DNA of 64,000 nt from Pseudonocardia sp. MH-G8 (GTDB lineage Bacteria; Actinomycetota; Actinomycetes; Mycobacteriales; Pseudonocardiaceae): contig NZ_NKYF01000002.1 of the NCBI RefSeq assembly GCF_002262885.1, positions 62,001 to 126,000 of the forward strand, read 5' to 3'. The notes beneath the pieces were generated by a model. That model had not been told where the DNA came from and searched no databases. It saw only the letters and a list, made by a program, of their open reading frames with translations. Made by a program: the position numbers and the translations under genes. Below are positions 34,101 through 46,100 of the stretch, piece by piece (the stretch's first letter is position 1; each line of letters starts with the position of its first letter).

Positions 34101-37100
34101 ACCTGGTCACGCCGTCCACACCGAACCTGTCGGCCGCCTGCTCCGTCAGGCCCCGCACCGGCAGCAGCCGCAGCACCCCGACCACCTGGGCGCGCCCGTC
34201 CCGCACCGCGACCGGCACGACCACCGCACGACCGTTGCGGTACAGGCCCGCCAGCCAACGCGCCAACCCCGCGTCCGCCCGGCCAGGCAGGTCGCCGACA
34301 TGCTGCGACGGCAGCCGGGACGCGTTCGTCCCGGGGCCGTCCGGGGTGGCGAGCCCCGCCTGCAGCGGGCTCAGGTCCGGCAACGTCGGCAACCGGTCGT
34401 GCGACAGCCGCTCCCCGGCCGGCAACCGCCCGTTGCGCAGCTCGGCGAGCTCGTGGACGCCCAGCATCCGCAGCGCCGTGTGGTCCAGGACCCCGCGGTG
34501 CAGCGCGGCCAGCACGTCGGCGTCGATGTACAGCAGGCCGCTGCGCGCGTCGGCGTAGAGCACCACGTCGTCCACGCCGCTCACCCGCTGGATGTCCCTG
34601 GTCATCCCGCGGACCACGCACATGCCCGCGCAGTCCGCGCTGTCCACCTCGACCTGCGGGAGCCCGAACAGCTCGGCCACCTGCTCGGGCGTCAGACGGT
34701 CGACCTCGAGCGCCCGGGCGAGCAGCGCCGCGATCGCCACGCGCTGGTCCGGGGTCAGGTCCTCGAGGGAGATGCGGGCAGGGCCGCCGCCGTTCTGCTC
34801 GCCGGTCGGTGGCGAGGTGCCCGAGGCGGTGCGACCGGGGCGGTGGTCGTTGTCGGAAGGCTGCTGCGTCTCGATCCGGCCGACGTACCGCTCGATCGCC
34901 TGCAGTACCTCAGCCGCCAGCTCGTCACGGGACAGTGCCACCTGGAACCCGTCGCCGCCAGGACGCGCCGGGGTGAGCTTCTCGATCCGGACGAGCGCCG
35001 GGTCGGCTCCCTTGACGAACCGGTCCCGGAACTGCGCCAGCGTGATGGCGCCGTCCGATCCGTCCCAGGACACGTTCAGGTCGACGATCCGGGCGATGGT
35101 CTCGGGCATCTGCACCCGCAGCTCGCCCAGCATCCGCTGCAACGACTCCGGCGAGTCCGCAGGCAGATCTGCAAGCAGGCGTGCCACCGCGTCCCGCTCG
35201 CGGCTCTCCTGGAACCTGGCGGGGTTCGCCTTCACGCTGACCACCAGCGATGGGCCGGTGTCACCCACGAGGAGGTAGTCCAGCTCGAGGAGGTCACCCA
35301 AGACCGTCCCGGACTCGGTGACCATCCGCACCAGGACGTTCTTCAACAGACGCTCGCCCCGGCCGGCGGCCAGCTCCGCCATCAGCGGCCTGGCCAGCTC
35401 CTCCAGCACACCACCACTCACCTGACCCGCCCAGGGCTGGGTGCGCGCGTAGGCCCGGGGATCGCTGCGGAACCTCACTCGGTGCTCCGCCCGACGGCTC
35501 AGGACGCCGCCCCGTCGCTCCACCTCCCGGTCGATGAGGACGCGTTCGTCTGCGGTCAGCTCCCGGGAAGGCGTCGCCCCGGCCGGCCGGTCACCGAGCT
35601 GCTCGGCGATGCGAGCCGCGTCGGCTGCGTGCACGGCCTCGTCGTGGGTGGCGTCCGGGTCGAGGTGGAACAGTCGGGCGTGCTCGACGGCGCTGCCGAG
35701 CAACTTCCGTCCGCGCAGCTCCGCCAGGCGGTGGGTGGGCACGACGATCACACCGATGCCGGTGCCCTCGTCCCGCCAGGAGAACTCGACCAGGCGCCGG
35801 CCGATCTCCGCGGCCTGGCGCCGCGTCACCCCGTCCTGCCGCCGGATGGCCCCGATCAGATCGGACACGGGCAGGACGAACAGCTCCTCGCCCTCGCGCA
35901 GCCCCGCCTCCGCGCGCAGCGCGGCCGGCGGACCGCGGTTGCGCACCGGGAGGGCGTCGCGACGGGCCGACTCGGCCCGCCACATCCGTTCGAGGGCGCC
36001 CTGGACCAGCCGGATCTCCTCCGGGCTGAGCCCACCCTCGGCGATCGGTCCACCGCCGACCCCACCGTGCCCGCCGTTGCCCTCCGCCACACGGGCATGG
36101 GCCTCGTCGCCCCCGCGGGCGGCGAACACGACAGCACCGAGCGTCGCCCCGACCGCACCGGCCGCGATGGTGAGGGCACCGGCCTCGGAAAGTACCGGGG
36201 CGCCGGTGAGCAGCACGGCCGACAGTCCCGCTGCCGCCGCGACGATCCGCGCGAGCGCTGGCGGTCCGCGGATCCGCACGGCGTCGGGGACGAGGTGCAG
36301 CGCGGCCGCGCTGAGCCAGTGCGCGCCGAGCCCGCCGAGGACCAGCAGCACCGAGCCACCCCCGCCGAGGACGGCGAGTCCGCCGCCGAGCAGCAGTGTC
36401 CCCGTGACGGCAGCGGCCCCCACCCGGAAGCGGTGGTTGCGTTGCTGCGTGTCGGGCCAGGCCGCGTTGCGCGGCGGCTGGGTGACACGCCATGCGAGTC
36501 GCATCGTCCTCGGCAGCCCCCGGAGCAGCGCGTCCCGGGTGTCAACGTGCCAGCCGAAGCCGTGGGCCTTCGCGAAGCGGGCGAGGACGAGGTCAGCATG
36601 CTCTCGCGCCAGGCCTGCTCCCACCACTGTCATCAGTGTCCGCGCGTCGCCGGCGTCGACGAAGCGCTGCAGATCGCTCATCACCTCGGCCGGCACCCGG
36701 CGGGCGAGCCAGCGGCCCAGCTGCTGCGCCCACGCCGCGTCGCGCACCTGGACCGACGTCCGGCCCTCGACCCGGTGCCGCTCGATCTGCGCCATCTGCC
36801 GCTTCCCGCCCCGGCTGCCCTCGGCGACCTTGCGGTGCATGTCGCCGTAGCCCTGCGCGAAACGGGAGAACTCCTGCAGCTTCGGCGAAGCACCGAACCC
36901 GGGCATGCGCGGCGTACCCGCCGCGGGCCACGTCGTCGCGGCCTGGCGCTCGACCAGGTCGACACGCTTTCGTTCGAGCTCGGCGATCTGCTCCTGCAGC
37001 GCGTCGCGCTCCTCGCGCAGCTCCGCGAGCTGCTCGCGGGCCCGCTCGGCCTCGCGCTGCCAGGAGACCTCCGGGCGCGTGAAGCGGTCGCCCTTCTTCC

Positions 37101-40100
37101 GTGTCCGCTGGGGGATCGCCTGCTTCGCGCGGATCTTCGTGGTGGCGCGGTCGAGGGAGCGGAACGCCTCGGTGACCTGCACCAGCAGTGAGCGCATCGC
37201 GCCGAGCTGAATGTCGAGATCACCGACCTGCTGCTGGCGCGCGGCGTCGCCTGCGACGTACCAGGCCTCCGCCCGCTGCGCCGGCGTGTAGCCCGCCCAC
37301 TCCGCCGTGCTGATGTGCGACGGGCGCACCGACTCGGCACGCGAGAGGCTGCGGGGGAACACCCTGAAGTGGATCTTGCCGTCGATCTCCTGGAGCCGCC
37401 GGTCCCACACCGGAATCGGCCCGACGCTCGTAGTCGGGGCACCCGGCACGGGGTTCATCGGCACCAACCGCGGCGCCACCTCGGCAAGCCACGATCCGGT
37501 CTCCGCCACGACGGCGCCGGCATCGTCGCCCGTCAGCATCTCCGGCACACCCTTCGCGGCCCCTGGACCGGAACCGAGTCCGCTCCCGGCCGCCGGAGCC
37601 ACCGAACCCGTGTGCGGGAGCGACGCGACGGACGCCGTCCCGCCGGCAGGCGCGCCTCCGGGTGCGGAGTCGAGCACAGGCGACTGGCGCGCCGGCGCGC
37701 TGTGCGTCCCGGCGTGCGGCGTGCCGGCGCTCGCATCGGTGCTCGCGGGGCGCGCGCCGGGCTCGGGCAGGTTGCGAGCTCCCTGAGGAGCGAGGAGGCC
37801 GTCGCCGGGGAGTGCCGGCTTGCCCACCGCCTCCACCTGCGACACGACCGCGGTGTGCGACGACTGCAACACGTGCGCCGGAGCGGCCTGCGGATGTGGC
37901 ACGACCGAGTAGAGCCCCACCGCGACCGTCATGACGCCCTTGACGAAGAACGCCTGCGCGCGGGCCTTCGTCTTGGTCCAGCCCGACGGCTTCGCGGGCG
38001 TGGTCGGCGCCTCGGGCAGCGGGCCCTCGTCCGCCTCGGCCGTCTTCTGCCTCGTCGACGACGGGCCGTCGGCGTCCACCCCGGACTTGCGCACCGGAAT
38101 CCCGGTCAGGAACCCGAGGTCGACCACGCCGGGCCCGTCCGCCTCGGCGCGTTCGGTCGCGAGCTCGTACCGCAGCCCGTCCAGCTTGGCCTCGAGCACT
38201 GCGACACGCTCGCCCGCGGCGACTCCGCCGCTGCGGTCACCCAGGCGTGCCTGGATCTCCGCGAGCCGCGCTTCGATCTGCGCGATGCGCTGCGCCCGCA
38301 GCTGCGCCCGCTGCGGTGTTGGTTCGACGCGCTGCACGGTGACGCCGGGTGCGACCTCGATCGGCTCACCGACGTCGCGGTAGTGCAGGCCGGGGATGTC
38401 GGTCGCCTCGGGGGCTCCCGGGTCGTCCGGCTTGCGCAGCTGGTCGAGCTGGTTCTGCAGCCGGGACCGCTCGTCCCGAAGCTGCCTGTTCGTCGTGATG
38501 TCCTGGCGTACCGCCTCTCCCTGCGCTGCGCGCGCAGCCGTCAGCTCCGTCTCGATCTCGACCATGCGCTCCTGGAGCGCCTGGACACGTTCCTTCACAC
38601 CGGCCCGCGAGGGGGCGGCCACGATCTCGACGACGACCTTCTGGCCGCCGGGGAGTTCCACGGTGAACTTCGTCCCCGGTGGCGGGATGCCGGTGCTGCG
38701 CCCGGACATCGGTGCAGGCTCGGTCGGGAAGCCGGCGCTGGGTTGTTCACCGGACCCGGCGGGACGGTTCACCCCGGGCTGGAAGCCGGGGGTGTCCGAC
38801 TTGGCGCCCCCCGAGCCGGGACCGCCGGTCTGTCCCGACCGGTTGTTGCCGGCCGACTCGACAGGCATTCCGCTGTCGTCACCGGGTGCCTGCCGCCCGG
38901 GTTGCGGGTCCTGTCCGCTCGGGTCCGCGGCGACACGGTTGCGTCCGGCCGCGGGACCGCCACCGCTCGCGTCGTCGCCGCTGCTACGCGCCCCGGGACG
39001 GGCCGATCCCGCAGCGGCGGCCGCCGTCTGCGTGCCCAGCGCACCGTGCCCGGACTCGCCGAGCGCGATGCCCAGCAGCACCTTCGCATCGGGGACGCCG
39101 ATCCCGAACTCGCGTGCGATCCCCTCCTCCGTCGGTCGGGCCGGACGCTGCGCGATCTCCGCGATCCGTTGCACGACCTGCGGGTTGCGGGCCACCCGCA
39201 GCAGGGTCCTCGCGGTGGCCCGGGTGATGCCGAACTCTCGGGCCATGGTGCCGACGGACGGCGCCTTCGCGCCGCGCGCGATCGCACCGAGCCGGGTGAC
39301 CAGCTGCGGGTTGCCTGCGGCCCGGAGCACGGCCCGCGCCTGGGGCCGGGTCAGGCCGAACTCGCGCGCCACCACATCGACACTCGGCCGTGCCGCGCTG
39401 CGGGCGATCTCGGCGATGTGGGCGGCCAGGTGGGGGTTGCCCGCTGCCTGCAGCGCCGCACGGGCCTCGAGCTTGGAGATCCCGAACTCCCGGGCGAGCT
39501 GCGTGACCGACGGGCGATCGGTGGTGTGCGACAGCAGTTCGATCCGCTCGACCAGGCGCGCCGACTTCACCGTCTTCAGCGCCGCCCGCGCCTCGGCCTT
39601 CGAGATGCCGAACTCCCGGGCGAGGTCCGCCACCTTGGTCGTGGTCGGCACGGATCCGATCCGCTCCGCCAAGCGGTTGACGCTCGCCATGCGCTGCGCC
39701 GCACGCGCGACCGAGGGGCTCACGCCGTGGTCGCGGGCCAGCACCCGGACCGGTTCCTGCACGCCCCGCTGGCTCAGGCCGGCGAGACGCTCGTTCAGCC
39801 GCTGGACGCCGGTGTGGGCGAGCGCGTCGCGCGCCTGCGCCTTGGTGACACCGAGCTGCTTGGCCAGCGCTGATGCGGTCGGCCGGACCGCGCTCCGCGA
39901 CCCGGAGCCCACCCATTCCCGGAGCCGGGCGTTCGCCTTCGTCCGGAGGATCTGGCGTGCCGCCGACGTGCTGATACCGCGTTCGCGCGCCAGCTGCCGG
40001 GCGGTCGGGGGCCGGTACGAGGCTCCCTCGCCCACCTTCCCGCCGCGGGCGGGCAGCGGCTTCACCGGGGTCACCGACCGCAGTGGGGTGCTGCCGGGCC

Positions 40101-43100
40101 GTGCGATCGGCGCGATCGCGCCCTTCTGGGGCACCATGACGCCGCTGCGGCTCATGCGCGGCAGGCCGAAGGCGCGGTGGCCGGAGAACTTGCCGGCGCC
40201 CCCCATCGCGAGCGGCGCGGCAAGCATCCCCCAGCTCTGGAACAGCCCGGAGACCGCCTGGGATTTCTGCCCGTCCGTCATGGAACCGCGATTGGCGAAG
40301 TAGGACCCGGTCGCTTCCACGGCCATGGAGCCGAACACACCCATGCCGGCCGCGTTGGCCCCGTAGACGACGCGGCTCGCGGGGCTCGCGGCGGTGAGCC
40401 CCACCATCCCGCGCCAGCTGGTGCTGGACGCGGCCTGGGCACCGCTCCACGCGGCGTTCCACCCGGGCGCTCCGGTGGTGGCGCGGGCCCACAACCCGGA
40501 GCTGGAGCTCGCGCCTCTGACCCCTAGTCCACCGGCGTTCGCGGTTGCCGCGGCCGCGCCGCTCGCCGCGGCCTTGAGCCCGACCCCGAGTCCGGTGACG
40601 ACCAGCACGTTGCCCGCGAGCCCCAGGTAGTCCGCCCTGGCCGCCGGGTTGGACCAGCTGTTCGACTGCCCGTGGTTGTTGCGGCTGACGATGTTGCTGA
40701 CCGCGTCGTAGGTCGTGTACGCGACCCCGCCGGCGATCAACGCGGTGCCACCGACCGCTGCCGCCACGCCCAGCGGCGACGCCGCGCCCAGCGTGGCGAG
40801 GGTGGCCACGCCGCCTCCGGCCCAGAGCAGGACACCGCCGACGACCATCGCCCCGCCGACGACCCAGCCCTTGGCCTTGTCCCATCCGGATATGTGCTTG
40901 CCCTCGCCGGTGGTCAGGGTGCACCCGTTGCACCCTTCGGGCCTCGAACCGTCGGCGAGCTCGCCGTCGGCGTCGACACCGGCGATCGTGAGGTCGGTCG
41001 GCGAGACCAGCTTGCCGTCCTCGGCCAGCATCTCGTTCTCGTTGCGGAAGTCCTCCAGCCCGTCGTAATGCCCGCCCTTGGCGTCGATGAAGCGGTAGGT
41101 GCCGTCGTCCTGCTTCACCCGGAACAGGGTGACGGTGGTCCAGAAGCCTTCCTTCTCGTCGGTCTCAGGCTGGTAGTAGGGCATGTCGATGGCCTCGACC
41201 CGGCCGTCGGCGCTCAGCTCGTCGATCCGGTCGCGCACCTTCCCCGCGGCTTCGTCGTCGCCGCCGAGCAGGTCCGCGATGACCTCGCGATCGTTCTCGA
41301 TCGCATGCGGCAGCCGCTCCGCCTCCATCAGCAGTGGCGTCCGACCGACGGCGGCCGAGGCAGCCTGCGCGTCCAGATCCATGGTGTCGTCGATGAGCGT
41401 GCGCAGCTCGCCGCCGTAGTTGCGCCACTTGGGCTGCAACTTCGCCGCGGTGTGGATGTAGCGGAAGTCCGGCATCATCGTCGAGGGCAGAGATCTGCCT
41501 CCGAGCAGGCTCTGGTTCGGCCCGATGGAATCGCCCGGCTTGTAGTTCCGCGGCGCCTCGAACGGTTTGTCGCGGACGTAGTTGTACCGCAACTCGGTCA
41601 GTGACGAGAGCGTGCCGAAGGTCGTCGACAGGTCCTTCTGCCGCGCTTGGGGCGACACCGACAGGCGTTGGTAGAGATTGTTGACCCGGTTGTGCCGGTC
41701 GAAGGCACCGTGCAGCTCACCCGCCCAGCCCGGGTTGCCCGAGGCGTCGGCGTAGGCCAGGTCGGTGCGCCGCAGCACCTCTTCCTTGTCGTCGATCTTC
41801 CCCTGCAGGGGTCTGGCGATGTCGGCGATCGCGCCCTGCTCCTGGGTGATCGCGTTGTGCTCACCCAGCAGCCACATCGACTCGGCCTGGTTCGGACCGC
41901 CACGTTCCTGCACGCGGCCGTACGCGGCGTTGAAGCGGGTGATCCGCTCGTTGAGCGCCATGGCGCGTTCGCCGGTCGCCGAATGCAGGGCCAGCTGCGC
42001 CTGCCCGACTGCCTGCTGCTGCCCGGCCACGACGTCGATCGCGTCCTGCTGTTGCTCCGCCGTGGGCGCCTTCGACGGGTCGTATGCGTCGCCGAGCACG
42101 TGCTCCATGAGCTGCCGGTTGTTGCCGACCTCCTGGTTCGCCGCCCGGAAGTCGTCCATGGTCCACGACGCCGAGCGCATCTGCTGCAGGCGCTGCTGGA
42201 CCGGGGCCCACTTCTCCAGCAGGCCGGGCGCCTTGTCATCGATCTCCTCGCGCAGCGGGGAGATCTCGGCCCACTCGCCGGCGTCGATGTGGTCGTCGCC
42301 GGCCAACGCGTCCTCGGTCAGCTGCGCCAGCTCGTCGATCTTCGGTTCCATCGCCTCGTACTCCGGCGCGAGGTTCCGCTCCGTGACCGTGTCGTCGAGG
42401 ATCGACATCTGCGCGCCGTCGAGCTGCGTGCGCGACAGCTGGCCGAGGTCGTCGTTGTAGGCGGCGAGCTCATCGTCCTTGCCGGCGTCCTTCAGCGCGT
42501 CGTACTCGGACTGGCTCAGCGGGCGGCGGTCGTCGGCGTCGCGACCCAGCAGCGACTCCCCGTCCGGGCCCTCGATCGCGGCGAGGTCCGCGGCGGTCTC
42601 CTTCGAGACCTTCAGGCTCGGGTCGAGCACCGCGACCATCGCCCCGTTCGACTCGCCGGGCGCCTTGATCTCCGGCGCGCCCGAGCCCTGGCAGGCGTCC
42701 CCACCGCCGGCACAGAACCGGCCGGCGTAGGAGTCGTCGGTCTCGGTGCGGTAGAGCAGCCCGGTCCGCACCCCGATCTCGTTGCCCTCAGCGTCCTTGA
42801 GGGGGTTGCCCTTGCTGTCGACCGGGACGGTGGCGTTCTGGATGTCGCCTGCCGCGTTCTGCCCGTAGCAGCCACCGCCCGCGCCCGAGGCGTTGCAGAT
42901 CGCCCCGCCGCCCTTGCCCGCACCCTTGCCGTCCGCGTCGGCGAGGGAACGGTTGTACTGCGTGAACCCGCAGTAATCGCCGGCGGTGCAGCTCTGCTTG
43001 TCCCCCCACGGGGTGTAGCGCGAGACCGGGCCACCGTTGCTGTCGTCGAACAGCTCCACGCTGCCGTAGCCGTTGGGGAACCGACCCGTCCCGGTCGGCA

Positions 43101-46100
43101 GCTGCTCGGTGATCCGGCAGTTGGAGCACTCGGTCACCGGGTCGTACATCGGCTTGCCGTTGGACGCGTCGTTGTAGACGCCCGGCATCGTGCGCTTGCA
43201 GTTGCCCTCGCACCACAGCGAGCCGCCCTTGCCCTCGCCGTCGGGCGTCGTGCCCTTGATCCCGTGAGTCAGGTCCCCGCCGGTCAGCTCGACCTTGAAC
43301 AGGTCCGTGCCCGCGGCGTCGGAGAAGTTCGGGTTGTTGTCCTTGTTGTAGTTCGGGTCCTTGAACTGGAGGTACCCGGTGGTGCCCTTGATGGAGTAGA
43401 TGCCGGGCGAGCCGTCCTTGCCCCGCCCGATGATGCTGGTGAGGCCGGCGCCCGGGCCCTCCGAGCCGTTCGCGTGCACCACGTCGCCCTGCTCGTTGGT
43501 GAACTCGCCGCCACCGTGGAACTTGATCCGCGCAGGGGCGCCGCCCGCGTCCTGGGCCTGGATCTCGCCCCAATTGCCGTTCACGGTCAGCTTCTCGCCC
43601 GTCGGCGAGGTCCACTCGCAGCCACCGTTGCACGAGCTGGCGAACGGCGAGCCCGCCTTGTTCGAGAAGCGGACGTTGTTCTGCCCGGCCTCCGACGCCG
43701 ACTTGCGCGTGAAGACCATCTCGTTGCCGCTGCGACCGTCGACGGCCTTGCCCTTGCCGCGCACCCATGCCTCGGCGTTGCCCTGCGCGTCCTGGGCCAT
43801 ACCGACGCCGTTCTCGCCCCGCACATGGTGACGGCTGCCGGGCTCGCCCTCCACCGGCATACCCGCGTAGTAGTCGCCGTTGGCGTTCTGCTGGCCCTTG
43901 TCGTTGCCGCCGGTGATGCCGCCCTTCGTCTCCGTGCAGGGCGCCTGGCAGGTGTAGGTCGTCGCGGTGTCCTGGCCCCGCGGCTTGATCTTGATGATGA
44001 TCGTGCCGTTCTCGCCCGGGGTGACCTCCACCGCGGCCTGGTCCGGTCCCACCTCCTCGATCGGGATCGGATCGCCGTTCTCGTCCACGGCCATGCCCAG
44101 GCCGCTGACGTCGATCTCCGCCGCGATGAACCCGAGACCGTCGCCGCCCCTGCTGCACCCACCGTCACCCGAGCAGCCCGAATCGGCGACGCCCATACCG
44201 TCGGGCCCGGCGATCGCGACCGCCCACGCCCCGCAGCCGCCGTTGCCCGAACCCGAGCACGTCGCCCACTTGTCCGCCGTGTAGGTGCCGTAGGGCGTGA
44301 CCAGCTCGTCGTGAGCCGCCGCGTGCGCTGTGTAGGTCGCCGAGCAGTTCGCCGCGCCCGTGCAGCTGGCCCCCGCGTTCGCGAAGCCGTCCCCTGCCAC
44401 CGCGTAGGCCGACACGGCGACCCCACCGCCGCCCATGCCGCCACCGCCCGAGCCGGACGCGGACGCAGACGCCCACGATCCCGACGGGTGCGAGTCGTAC
44501 GCCGAGACCGACGCCTCGTAGTAGTGGCTGCAGCCCGTACCGGCACTACCCGTGCAGGACGCCGACGCCTGTGCGAACCCGGGCCCCGACGTCGCCGTTG
44601 CGCTCGTCATGACCTGGCCGCCGCCGAAGGCGCCCGCGCCGGACCCGGTCGCCGTCGCGAACGCGCCTGCCGCCGAGGCCGAGCTGTGGGCCCGGTAGGA
44701 GTACGAGCACCCGGACCCCGGGCTGCCCGTGCAGGAGGCCGCTGCCATCGCGTGCGAGGGGCCGGCGTCCGTCATCGCGCTCGTCGCGCACCACCCTGAG
44801 CCGGCGCCACCGCCGGAACCACAGCGCGCGTTCGCGGACGCCGTGTTCCCGCCGGCGGAGTCGGCCGCCGAGCTGGAGGCGGAGAAGCTGTGCCGGCACC
44901 CCGAGCCCTCGCTGCCCTGGCACGTCGCCGCAGCCATCGCCTGGCCGGGCGCGGTCTGCGCGACAGCGCTCGTCGCGCACCACCCGGACCCGGCACCTCC
45001 GCTCGTGCCGCAGCTCGCCTGCGCCGCCGCCCGGTTGCCGCCGCTGCCCTGTGCGGCGTTGCTCATGGCCGAGTAGCTGTGGCTGCAGGTGGAGCCCTCC
45101 GAGCCCTGGCACGCCGCGGTGACCTGCGCACCGCCCTCGGTGGCACCGACCTGGCCGGAGCCGGCGCAATGCCCGTTCACACCCGCGGTGCAGTCGGTGC
45201 GCGTCTCCGCCCGGTTCGTCCCCCCGGGTGCGGCGGCCTGCGCAGTTCCTTCGGTGTGCGTGCGGCACCCGGTGCCCACGCAGCTGCCCGTGACCTCGAC
45301 GATGTCCTTCGCGGCGAACCCGCTCGTCGTGGACTGGCAGCCTCCGGCCGCCGCACACGTGGCCGTGGCCCGAGCGCGGACGGCGCCGTCCGTGGCGCCG
45401 GTCGTGTCGGTCGTCGACGAGGTGCGGGTCGCGCAACCACCAGCGGTTCCGTCGTCGCACATCGCGGCGACCGCAGCGGTGGTGGTGGCGAACCTCGCGG
45501 CCGCGTCGCCCGCCGTGCTGATCGACACCGTCGCGTTCGCGCTGATCTGCGCCTGGCACGCCCGGGTGCCGACGCATCCGGTGGTGCCGTCGGCCGTGCT
45601 GTGGCTGCGCCGGTCGTCCGGCCCGGCCGTCGCGTCCGCAGAACCGTTCAGCGTGCCGGTGCAGCCGGCCTCGGGGCACGAGAGCTGCGAGCTCGTCTGA
45701 CCCGTGACGGTGGCGCCGGGGATCGTCTCCGGCTTCTCACCCTGCGTCTGCCCGGCGTTGCGCACGACCGTGGAGACTGCATCGCTCGCGACGGCGCACC
45801 CGCCCTCGGCGGCGGTGCAGCTCGCGTCGGTGCGCGACTCGCCCGCCAGGCCCGAGGTCTCCCCGGTGGTGCGGGCGGTGCAGCCCGCCCCGGCGCACTG
45901 CGCGGCCGCCGAGGACTGCGCCAGCGCGGCCGGGGCGTCCGTCACCGGCTTCGCGGCCAGCTCGGCCGCCTCACCGGCTGCCTTGCGCGCCTCGGTGGCG
46001 GCGGTCGCCGCCTCGCGGGCTGCCTTCTTCTGTTCTGGGGTGGCGCCGGGCCGCGCGGCGATCCGCGCTGCGTCTGCGGCGTCCTTCTCCACCTGCGCGG

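Noticed and set aside
26611..37191. A plus-strand open frame of about 3,500 codons opposite the giant gene
   Set aside because: Its translation is a monotonous Arg/His/Pro/Gln mix with no domain, typical of the antisense of a GC-rich gene; the minus strand carries clear domains. The same holds for the long plus-strand frames at 16273-20127, 20407-25140 and 44890-51846.
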